Shown here: positions 1 through 8,100 of the stretch, piece after piece
How the letters are laid out: the number at the start of each line of letters is the position of its first letter
How positions within the stretch are numbered: the stretch's first letter is position 1
From: DATEMK01 sp035275625
Lineage (GTDB): Bacteria > Bacteroidota > Bacteroidia > AKYH767-A > OLB10
Direction: 5' to 3'
DNA: 19,901 nucleotides
Assembly (NCBI GenBank): GCA_035275625.1
Contig: DATEMK010000381.1
Location: 1-19,901, forward strand
The notes under the pieces: generated by a model
The model's input: only the letters and a program-made list of their open reading frames with translations
The model's database searches: none
Told to the model about the DNA's origin: nothing
Program-made: the position numbers and the translations under genes

Positions 1-9
1 TCAATAAAA

Positions 10-25
10 AATCTGTGAATCTGTG
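10..25. repeat. Tandem 8-bp repeat (AATCTGTG x2)
   Basis: Two perfect adjacent copies of AATCTGTG lie at 10-17 and 18-25, just upstream of the -7 promoter motif of the VOC gene. The left edge of the window cuts the region, so more copies could lie outside. Chance is possible for so short an element. Confidence 0.4.
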
Positions 26-38
26 GCTTTTATCTTCT

Positions 39-46
39 TAAATTTG
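39..46 (+). promoter_or_regulatory. Bacteroidota-type -7 promoter element
   Basis: TAAATTTG matches the TAnnTTTG -7 consensus of the primary sigma factor of Bacteroidota. The -33 element is weak (a TGTG at 14-17, 21 bp upstream). Transcription would start near position 52, leaving a leader of about 28 nt before the ATG at 80. This spacing also argues against the longer reading frame from position 23, whose start would lie upstream of the transcript. Confidence 0.45.
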
Positions 47-79
47 GCAAATTATTCAACTCATAAAAATCAAAAAAAT

Positions 80-511
80 ATGGCAACAATTAATCCTTAT
101 CTTACCTTCAACGGTAATTGCGAAGAAGCATTTAATTTTTACAAATCAGTATTCGGTGGCGAGTTTGGTTACCTCGGGCGTTTCAAGGAAATGCCACCCA
201 TGGATGGCAAGACCGTTCCTGCTTCTGAAGGCGAAAAAATCATGCACGTATCACTTCCCATCACCAGAGAATCCATTTTAATGGGCAGTGACAGTTCTGA
301 TGCATTCGGGCAGGCAACAGTGATTGGAAATAATTTTTCCATCTCTGTTAATACAGACAGCAAAGCAGAAGCAGACAAGCTTTACAAAGGACTTTCTGCA
401 GCTGGAAACCAAACTATGCCGATGAACCAAACATTCTGGGGTTCTTATTTTGGAATGCTCACCGATAAATTCGGAATCAACTGGATGGTAAGCTGCGACA
501 AAAAAGAATAG
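80..511 (+). CDS. VOC-fold protein, PhnB-like (glyoxalase/bleomycin-resistance superfamily)
   Basis: This 143-aa protein begins MATINPYLTFNGNCEEAFNF, the typical opening of PhnB-like vicinal-oxygen-chelate proteins: first beta strand, then the helix with the EAFxFYKSVFGGE motif. The usual family signals follow, including an acidic/Gly-rich loop, a HVSLPI strand with ILMGSD, and a C-terminal WGxxFGMLTDKFGINWMV strand. Family members are small cytoplasmic dimers; some bind metals or drugs, but most PhnB-like members have no known reaction, so no substrate is assigned. An upstream in-frame ATG at 23 would add 19 residues without family similarity; the ATG at 80 gives the canonical N-terminus. 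It lies 53 bp upstream of an ECF42-like sigma factor gene. Small proteins of this sort often accompany such sigma factors, so the two may be functionally linked (inference). Confidence 0.88.
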   Translation: MATINPYLTFNGNCEEAFNFYKSVFGGEFGYLGRFKEMPPMDGKTVPASEGEKIMHVSLPITRESILMGSDSSDAFGQATVIGNNFSISVNTDSKAEADKLYKGLSAAGNQTMPMNQTFWGSYFGMLTDKFGINWMVSCDKKE

Positions 512-561
512 TAATCAGTAGTCAGTGGTCAGTGACCACTGACCACTGACCACTGACCACT
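510..561. repeat. Palindromic heptanucleotide repeat array
   Basis: The entire gap between the two genes is made of 7-bp units. Three lie in one orientation and decay outward (AGTAATC 510-516, AGTAGTC 517-523, AGTGGTC 524-530). After an AGT spacer (531-533) come four perfect copies of the complementary unit GACCACT (534-561). The centre is a perfect inverted repeat with 11-bp arms (GTCAGTGGTCA at 521-531 and TGACCACTGAC at 533-543) around a single G. Heptanucleotide repeats of this general kind occur between genes in cyanobacteria and some Bacteroidota. The array overlaps the stop codon of the VOC gene and ends 3 bp before the sigma factor ATG. Confidence 0.9.
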
Positions 562-564
562 AAG

Positions 565-1830
565 ATGGACATCCATCACCTCAGCGACCATCTTTTCCGT
601 CACGAATCGGGGAAGATGGTTTCTGTTTTAACTAAAATCTTCGGAACAGAAAATCTTGAAACGGCTGAAGATGTCGTGCAGCAAACTTTTATTGATGCCA
701 TGCAGGTATGGAAATTAAAAGGTGTTCCCGAAAACCCTTCCGCATGGTTGTTTCGCGTGGCAAAAAATAAAGCTATAGATATTATCCGCAGGAACAAACA
801 TTCTGTTCAATACGATTTCAGTGACAACGAAAGAATACTCCTCACTTCCGAATATTCACTTGCACCCACTATGGAAAATTTATGGAAAGAAGAATTAGTG
901 AAAGATGATATGCTCCGGATGATGTTTGCCTGCTGTCATCCTGAAATTTCAGAAGAAAATCAAATCACACTTATCTTAAAAACACTCTGCGGATTCAGTA
1001 CTGCTGAAATAGCGAAAGCATTTCTCTCTTCTGAAGACACCGTTTCAAAAAGACTGTATCGGACCAAAGAATTTTTCAGGGAACAAAAAATTAAATTGGT
1101 CATTCCATCTGTGAAAGAATTAAAAGTCAGGACCGATGCGGTATTAAATTCCATTTATCTATTGTTTAATGAAGGATATAATTCCACGCATTCCGAAGAG
1201 CTGATTAGGACAGACTTGATTAACGAAGCGATGTTGCTTTGCAAAATGCTCAGCGAAAACGCTCATACCCAGCAACCCGAAACGTTTGCCCTGATGGCAT
1301 TAATGTGCTTCCATTCATCCCGGAGTAACAGCCGGTTAACTTCAGAAGGAGAAATTATATTATTACCCTACCAGGACAGGAGCAAATGGAATTTCAATTT
1401 GATAGCAGAGGGAAATGAATACATGAACAAAGCTGCCTTTGGCAATTCGGTAAGCGCCTATCACATCGAAGCAGCTATTGCTTATGAGCACTGCAGTGCG
1501 GAGAGTTTTAGCAAAACAAACTGGAAAAGAATTCTTGAACTATACGAATGGCTTTGCAAAATATCTTCTTCTCCGGTCACCGAGCTGAACAAAGTTGTTG
1601 CCGTTATGCAGGTGGACGGTGCTGAGAAAGCAATGAAATCTTTGCTCTCTATTCCTGGCAAGAAAAAATTAGAAACTTTTTATCTTTACCACAGCCTGCT
1701 TGGTGAATTAAACTCCCGTCTTAATAATTCAATCGAAGCAAAAAATAATTTTGAAACAGCCATCCGCCTGACACACTCAGAAGCCGAAAAGAAAATGCTG
1801 AAAGAAAAAATTATTGCATTATTAAATTAA
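565..1830 (+). CDS. ECF-type RNA polymerase sigma factor, ECF42-like, with DUF6596 and TPR-like tail
   Basis: This 421-aa protein directs RNA polymerase to a specific promoter set. Residues about 1-80 form sigma region 2 (HLFRHESGKMVSVLTKIFG, AEDVVQQTFIDAMQVW, PENPSAWLFRVAKNKAIDIIRR). Residues about 130-172 form the region 4 helix-turn-helix (LCGFSTAEIAKAFLSSEDTVSKRLYRTKEF). Then comes a DUF6596-like segment with the diagnostic YLLFNEGY motif near residue 198, and a helical TPR-like C-terminus to the end. At about 420 aa it is twice the length of a plain ECF factor, as expected for this group. Known members usually lack a classical anti-sigma factor and sit beside small YCII (DGPF) or similar proteins; here the neighbour is a PhnB-like VOC protein, and no anti-sigma gene is visible. 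The ATG at 565 fits the family N-terminus and follows the heptanucleotide palindrome by 3 bp. The physiological signal is unknown. Confidence 0.92.
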   Translation: MDIHHLSDHLFRHESGKMVSVLTKIFGTENLETAEDVVQQTFIDAMQVWKLKGVPENPSAWLFRVAKNKAIDIIRRNKHSVQYDFSDNERILLTSEYSLAPTMENLWKEELVKDDMLRMMFACCHPEISEENQITLILKTLCGFSTAEIAKAFLSSEDTVSKRLYRTKEFFREQKIKLVIPSVKELKVRTDAVLNSIYLLFNEGYNSTHSEELIRTDLINEAMLLCKMLSENAHTQQPETFALMALMCFHSSRSNSRLTSEGEIILLPYQDRSKWNFNLIAEGNEYMNKAAFGNSVSAYHIEAAIAYEHCSAESFSKTNWKRILELYEWLCKISSSPVTELNKVVAVMQVDGAEKAMKSLLSIPGKKKLETFYLYHSLLGELNSRLNNSIEAKNNFETAIRLTHSEAEKKMLKEKIIALLN

Positions 1831-1904
1831 ACCTGGTTTAGAAATTACAGCTAAAAAAGTCTCCTGTTAAAACCTTAGACCTGTATACTTATGCAAAATT
1901 TTGA

Positions 1905-1936
1905 TTTGCATTATCCTTTATTTGTGTTTACGTTTG
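1905..1936 (+). promoter_or_regulatory. Predicted Bacteroidota promoter (-33 TTTG / -7 TACGTTTG)
   Basis: TTTG at 1905-1908 and TACGTTTG at 1929-1936 are separated by 20 bp, close to the arrangement described for Bacteroidota primary promoters. Transcription would start around 1942, giving a leader of about 60 nt to the ATG at 2003. The rest of the 172-bp gap downstream of the sigma factor gene shows nothing else recognisable. Confidence 0.5.
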
Positions 1937-2002
1937 TTCCTTAATTATATTAACACTTTTGTTTTTTATTTCAACCCCACTTGATATTAAAACGTAAGCA
2001 CC

Positions 2003-4981
2003 ATGAAAACACCAGCAATCATCATTACTTTCATTGCAATTTTAATCAGCAATACAGTAAACGGTCAAAACAGGAAACCTTCAAATGCAACCATCTTTCC
2101 GCTTAAACATCCTGAATACAATAAAGCGGTAAAAGTTTTACCTCCGGTAACAGGTGAAATAATAATTCCTTTAAGACAAACAATCCCTTTACCTTCAAAA
2201 TACGGTAACGTAAATAATGCAACCGGAATAATTTCCATTATAGGCGGTACGACTTATGATTTGCAATCCAATGGTTCCATGTTGAATACTGTATATAAAT
2301 CCGGCAACAATATCGGAGCTGCATGGACTTTCAGTACGGATCTTAGCATGAGTTTCCCTGACCGCGGAACTGCTGTTAATTTTAGCAGCGATAATGGCGC
2401 AACATGGCAGCCACAGCCATCAGCAAGAATTCAACCCGACAAAAGAGGTTGGGGAAATCTTAATAATATTGGCTCTGGCGAGTGTATAGTATCTCACAAA
2501 AATGGCGGTGATTCACTCGGATTTTATTATCGTCCTGTTCAGGGTGCAGGTCCCTGGATTCACACCGCATTGATTCCGCCTCCGGGAAATTTTTCACTTT
2601 GGCCAAGGATGGCAACAGGCGGAGCAGCCGGAAATTCTGTTCACATAATTTCTCTGACCACACCTCTTTCAAGTTCAGGCTCCCTGTTCAATGGAATAGA
2701 TGGCGCCATGACCTATACCCGCTCTCAGGATGGCGGAGTGACCTGGAATTTGACTAATATTTTACTTCCCGGAATTGACAGCCTTCATTATTTTAAGATG
2801 TTCGCTGATTGTTACGCAATTGATGTAAAAGGAAATACGGTTGCCATAGTTCATGCAGGGCTTAGTAACGACTGGGTTTTGTGGAAATCAACAGATGATG
2901 GAACTACATGGACTAAAAAAACAATCGAGCCGTTTCCGATAAGTTTATACGATGAAATCACAATGGACACTGATCTTAATTCAGATGGTGCCGGAGATAC
3001 TTTAGAAACCACAGATGGTTCTGTAGAAGTCCTGATAGGCAACAATGGTATGGTGCATTGCTGGGCAGGACGGATGATGGTTTTGGAGGAACCTGGTGCA
3101 GGAGTTCTTAGTTATTTTCCTGCTACTGACGGGCTGCTCTATTGGAATGAAAGTTTTCTAAACTATCTGCCTGTAGTCATTGCTGGTGTTGTAGATTGGG
3201 ACGCCAGCGGAACTATAGATATAGAACCCAATTTACCATTCTACCAGACAGGACTTACAAGCATGCCTTCTGCAGGGATTGATGCTGTCGGAAATATTTA
3301 TGTGGCTTATTCCGGCATGGTTGAATGGACAACAAATGGCGTTGATCAAAGCTACAGGAATATTTATTGCGTGGCTTCGCCTGACAATGGTTATAGCTGG
3401 TCAATTCCTGTTAATCTTATAAACGACCCTTTTACTGAGGGCGTTTATCCTTCGCTTGCACGCGATGTTGATGCTAATAATCTTCATCTTACCTGGCAGC
3501 AGGATGCCGAGCCGGGTTTAGCTGTCGTTGGAGATTTGGATCCTCTCACTTATAATGAAATAGTTTTTGATCTTGAAGGTACCTCCGGTTTATTTGTGGG
3601 GATTCACCCGGTTCCCCCGATTTATATGAGTTACGCGTTTGGAAATGGTTATTATGATCTTAATCAGAACGGTATTATGGACGGGAGCGATTATGGAATC
3701 CCCCACCAGAAAATCCGCCTGTTGCCAGACAGCACTTATACTTTTACCAATATGTCAGGAAATTATAATCTCGGCATAGATTCAGGTATTTACACTGTAG
3801 AATATGTTCCGGATATTAATTGGCAGCTCACTTCTGATTCGGCATCCTATACCTTTTATAATGATACCAGCATAAACATCACAGGATTGGATTTTGGGGT
3901 TTTTCCTGTTAACCAGGTTTATGATATGATTTCTTCTTTGACCGGAAGCATTGCACGGTGTAACAGTGATGTTAATTATTGGATTAATTATGAAAATACG
4001 GGTACTGCAATGATTGACAGCGGCACTGTAACTTTTGTAAAAGATCCGCAGATGACTTTTGTACAGAGTACTCCGCCATACAATTTAGCTAACGGGGATA
4101 CATTCATTTGGAATTTCTATAATCTTTTTCCGTTTCAGCAAGGGCAAATAAATATTGTACTTCATATCGGTCCGCCATTAACGCAGGGTGACACTATTCA
4201 TAACTGTGAAACGGTTAATTATAATGACGGGATTACTGCAAGAACAAGCAATGATTGTCTGACACAGGTGGTTGTCTGTTCTTTTGACCCCAATGATAAA
4301 AGCGTTCGTCCCGAAGGCGTGGGGCCGCAACATTATACATTGCTTGCCGATACAATGCAATACACCATTCGTTTTCAAAATACCGGAACCGATACGGCTT
4401 TCGTTGTCAGGATTAAGGATACGCTTGATGTTTCATTGGATATTAATTCATTCCGCATCATTGCATCCAGTCATCCTCTCCAAACAACCATTCAAAACAA
4501 TGGAGCTATTGAATTTTTGTTTGATAATATTTTACTTGCCGACAGCAATGTGAATGAACTTGCCAGTCATGGCTTTGTCAAATACCGTGTGAAAGCAAAG
4601 CCGGGAACGGTTGATTTTACATCTGTTCAGAACACTGCCTATATCTACTTTGATTACAACCTGCCTGTAGTTACTAATACAACATTAAATACATTGGTCA
4701 CTGCTTTATCAGTTCCTGAAATTTCATCTTATAATAATCAAGTTAAAATTTATCCGAACCCCTTTAATGAAAGCACTCAAATCATTTTCGAAAACCCGGG
4801 CAGAGAAAAATACACTATGAAAATTTTGGATGTCACAGGAAGGGAATTAAGATGTATCAAAGAGATTGTCTCTGATAAAATATTAATAAGAAAAGAAAAT
4901 CTTTCACACGGTCTTTATTTCATTGAGCTGATAAATGATAACGGCAAGGCAAGTTATAAAGGCAAAATAATTGTGAAATAA
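2003..4981 (+). CDS. Secreted T9SS cargo protein with Asp-box (BNR) motifs and DUF7619-like domain
   Basis: This is a 992-aa exported protein. A Sec signal peptide covers residues 1 to about 22 (MKTPAIIITFIAILISNTVNGQ). The N-terminal half carries at least four Asp-box motifs of the SxDxGxTW type (SSDNGATW near 127, SQDGGVTW near 244, STDDGTTW near 296, SPDNGYSW near 460), as in sialidase-type beta-propellers. No sialidase active-site arginine triad could be assigned, so enzyme activity is not claimed. Acidic loops (DLNSDGAGD near 323, DLNQNGIMDGSD near 551) look able to bind calcium. Residues about 548-630 resemble an SdrD-B-like beta domain, and residues about 759-895 (starting CSFDPNDKSV) match the DUF7619 type common in Bacteroidota. 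Residues about 916-992 are a type A T9SS sorting domain (IYPNPFNES to GLYFIELIN). It is probably released or anchored at the surface. Transcription appears monocistronic. Confidence 0.85.
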   Translation: MKTPAIIITFIAILISNTVNGQNRKPSNATIFPLKHPEYNKAVKVLPPVTGEIIIPLRQTIPLPSKYGNVNNATGIISIIGGTTYDLQSNGSMLNTVYKSGNNIGAAWTFSTDLSMSFPDRGTAVNFSSDNGATWQPQPSARIQPDKRGWGNLNNIGSGECIVSHKNGGDSLGFYYRPVQGAGPWIHTALIPPPGNFSLWPRMATGGAAGNSVHIISLTTPLSSSGSLFNGIDGAMTYTRSQDGGVTWNLTNILLPGIDSLHYFKMFADCYAIDVKGNTVAIVHAGLSNDWVLWKSTDDGTTWTKKTIEPFPISLYDEITMDTDLNSDGAGDTLETTDGSVEVLIGNNGMVHCWAGRMMVLEEPGAGVLSYFPATDGLLYWNESFLNYLPVVIAGVVDWDASGTIDIEPNLPFYQTGLTSMPSAGIDAVGNIYVAYSGMVEWTTNGVDQSYRNIYCVASPDNGYSWSIPVNLINDPFTEGVYPSLARDVDANNLHLTWQQDAEPGLAVVGDLDPLTYNEIVFDLEGTSGLFVGIHPVPPIYMSYAFGNGYYDLNQNGIMDGSDYGIPHQKIRLLPDSTYTFTNMSGNYNLGIDSGIYTVEYVPDINWQLTSDSASYTFYNDTSINITGLDFGVFPVNQVYDMISSLTGSIARCNSDVNYWINYENTGTAMIDSGTVTFVKDPQMTFVQSTPPYNLANGDTFIWNFYNLFPFQQGQINIVLHIGPPLTQGDTIHNCETVNYNDGITARTSNDCLTQVVVCSFDPNDKSVRPEGVGPQHYTLLADTMQYTIRFQNTGTDTAFVVRIKDTLDVSLDINSFRIIASSHPLQTTIQNNGAIEFLFDNILLADSNVNELASHGFVKYRVKAKPGTVDFTSVQNTAYIYFDYNLPVVTNTTLNTLVTALSVPEISSYNNQVKIYPNPFNESTQIIFENPGREKYTMKILDVTGRELRCIKEIVSDKILIRKENLSHGLYFIELINDNGKASYKGKIIVK

Positions 4982-4993
4982 CCAATTCCCTTC

Positions 4994-5020
4994 TTTTCTT
5001 TCTGTAACCCGGAAAGAAAA
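4994..5020. terminator. Possible hairpin in convergent gap
   Basis: TTTTCTTTC (4994-5002) and GAAAGAAAA (5012-5020) form a perfect 9-bp stem with a 9-nt loop, 13 bp after the stop codon of the Asp-box gene. The stem is AT-rich and no T-run follows on the plus strand, so a terminator role is tentative. Confidence 0.28.
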
Positions 5021-5024
5021 AGCA

Positions 5025-5056
5025 ATTAATGCTGAACAATAAATTTCTGCATTAAT
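5025..5056 (+). terminator. Possible second hairpin followed by T-rich tract
   Basis: ATTAATGC (5025-5032) and GCATTAAT (5049-5056) are perfect 8-bp inverted arms around a 16-nt loop. A T-rich stretch follows at about 5062-5080. It lies between convergent genes, where termination is expected. The loop is long and the stem weak. The remaining sequence to 5183 shows no recognisable gene. Confidence 0.3.
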
Positions 5057-5183
5057 AATTAATTTTCTGTTTTCAGTTTTATTAAAAAAATGCCGTTAGA
5101 AAAGTTTGATGTTTGTAGTTTGCAATAGGTATTTAGTGCTGGACTGATAGCTGGCCCGGCTCTTATAGAAAATATAAACCTGT

Positions 5184-8100
5184 TTAATTCCCCATTTTAA
5201 TAACCCGTTCAGTCCGGATTTCATTTTTAGTTTTAATTACTAAAAAATAAATTCCATTTTTAATATTTCCGGTAGTCCATTCAATATGCTCGTTGTTTGA
5301 AACCAGGCCTGCCGGAATAATTGTTTCATCGGTTAATTCACCGAGGACAGAATACAAGGTCAGTGAAATATTTTCATTGACACCAGGAATAAAATTCAGT
5401 GAAATAATAATTTTATCAGTAAAAGGATTTGGACTTATGCCCATTTCATTCTGTACGGAATGGCTCATTCGTAACGGGCTGGAAGCATCTGCCAGCGCCC
5501 AGATATTTGCGTCCAGGTTATTTCCGGTGATCCCCGTTACAAGCACTTCACTGGTTGCAGGAGTTGGCGTGTTAAGGGTATTGGTCATAGCATAAGGAAG
5601 AATTTTCCATTTGTTGTTTGAGAAAAGATAGCGGTGCGCACGGATGTTTCCATTTACAATTGGCGCGGGCGCTTCGGTGTTCTGGTAAGTGAATTTATAA
5701 TTTGCTTTTCCTGACGGTCCCGTATTTATAAGGCGCCAGAAGCGGTCAACTGTGTAGGCAGAATTATTTACATTGTTAGTGTCATTGACATTCGTCACAT
5801 TCGCTGGATAAGGAAGATTACTGACAGGAGTTGGATAGGTTGCAGCTTTAACAGTACCCACATCACCCGTGGTTAAGCTATAGGTGAAGGGAATATATAC
5901 GTTTCCGGAAGTCACGAAAGGAAAAACGTGTGAACCTGTTGTGGTGCCGATTTTCCATTCCACAGTTCCGTAATTTGGAGAAACGGTTTCACTTAATATA
6001 CCCCCGTTGGTCCGCACGATTCCCCCGGTGCCGGGATTGCGAACCAGAATTGATTTTGAATTCAAAATTAATTTTCCGCTTGTGAGCCGCAGTGTGTCAA
6101 TTACTGTGGTAGTCGGTCGCATAAGTCTTACATGACCCGTGCCTGTATTATTTATCTTAAGCTCATAGAATGTAGTATTTTTTGTTCCGTCAATGTTCTG
6201 TATTACAGAGCTGGTTCCTTTGAACTCAACCATGCTTTTTGCGGGTATAAAGTTTCCGAAATTAGCCCACTGGCCGTTAGACGCACCATTAGTTTCCAAT
6301 TGTATCGGAAACTTCTTGTAAACACGGTGAAACTGGAAAGTAAGGTTCGGACGCAAGTCGCTTGACTGTCTGAAGGTCAGATTGGTGCCATTGGGTGCCG
6401 TATTTGTCCATGCGCATGCTGGAGGGTTATAAGCTCCCAAATTGGACAACATCAAAATAGATCTGTACCCTACTGTTTGTGTCTGCCAGGTATCATCGTT
6501 CAAAGATGCAGCGGCAGAATAGCAAATTTCTACTATCAGAGGTGTTGCAGGATTATTAGTAAATGTAAAGGGAGCTCCGTTAAGCGTTATAGTATAGTTG
6601 CCGCTGCCATTAAGCGGGATACCGGAGAAATTGATAGGTCCGTTAAATACATTTACAGGGGCTGATGCCTGTGGTGCCAGGCAATTTGACGGTGCTGCAG
6701 GAACAGGCATCGTATAGCCCACATTAGTAAAAGAAGGATATGTAGCATTATTTGTGGCATAATACATATTAATACTTACCGTATAAGGCCCCGTTGATCT
6801 GCGTATTCTTATGGGAACAATGATCGCGTCAAATACATCTCCCTGAATCATTCCCTGCGCCAGCAGTTCAGATGTTTTATACATAAGCTGTACTTTCTGC
6901 TCTCTGAAAGCTTGTCTGAATGGCATCCAGGTACTGTTTGTATTTACCCCGTTTGACAAGACAGCATTTGCAATATAAGATGAATCAACAATAAGTGCGC
7001 TCGTGTTAGGTACGCTTGCAACTCCGATGGAAAGTGAATCACACACTCTTAACGATCCTCCTGCAGGCGAATTTACTTCAACGGTATCATTCATCATCAC
7101 TAACTTTCTTGCAGTTGCTAAAACGCCTGATTTAATTACAGGATGATAGGTTCCCGGACCGCGGTTAAATGAGGCTGTTCCTTTTCCCGGTATCAGTGCA
7201 TTATCATTAATAGTAGGTACTCCGCCACACCAGTTGGTATTTAAATTCCAGTCATCGGTATAGCCAGCCCATATTTTCCATCCCGGGTATAGCGTGCTGC
7301 AATCAGGTCTCGTTGTTACAGTATAATCTTCCGTCTCTCCATAATAGCCGGAGCCGCATGCGTCCATAGAAGAATTAGCATACCATTCTCTTACCCGCAA
7401 TGTGGTTTGTCCGAAATAACCTATAGTATTGCCATTTGGAACCAGGAATGATATAGGTCCAAACCATGTCTGCGCATTCATATATCCTGACTGGCATATT
7501 TTTTCTCCTCCCGCTGCAGGTACCATTGTATTATTAAATACTCCATCGTGGTTAAAATCTATCCAGGCTGCAACGCAATTACTTCCATACCATGTTCCGC
7601 ATTGTATGCTGATCGTATAAGAAGTACTGCCGTTTGCAAGAAACGTTGCCGTACGGCTGCTGTTGCCTGGTCCGCACATATTCGGAACGATTGCCATAGA
7701 GAATTTTTGATAGTCAGACATGTGAGGGCTGAAAGGTGAAACGGTGCCGGTGCTGAGCATAGTGGGGGAAGTTACGCACGCATCACCCATCCCAGCTCCG
7801 ACAGGAAACGACCCGACAGCCATATCGTTATGATCATTATCAATTCCGGGCGGATAGGCAGGATCACCCGTGCAAATTACTCTCTTTATATAATCATTAT
7901 TAGTATAAGAACCGTTAAGCGCTGAGGTTCCCACTGAATAAACAGGCACGCAATAAGCAATGTCAATCAAACGCCCTCCTGCAATGGCGCAGCCCACTCC
8001 TCCGCATATTTGGGTTGCTCCGCAAATGTTTGCCGATATAAAATCAGCATCAACGTAATCCCCTGAAACCGCTCCGGCTGCTATATCATACGTAAGCCAG

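Noticed and set aside
23..79. In-frame upstream ATG extending the VOC protein by 19 residues
   Set aside because: The extension has no family similarity, overlaps the predicted -7 promoter element, and the canonical PhnB-like N-terminus begins at the ATG at 80.
510..561. CRISPR array
   Set aside because: The units are 7 bp with no spacers and include inverted copies; no cas genes are present.
4272..4553. 93-residue alternative-frame reading within the DUF7619-like region
   Set aside because: It overlaps a conserved domain in the main frame and has no recognisable features.
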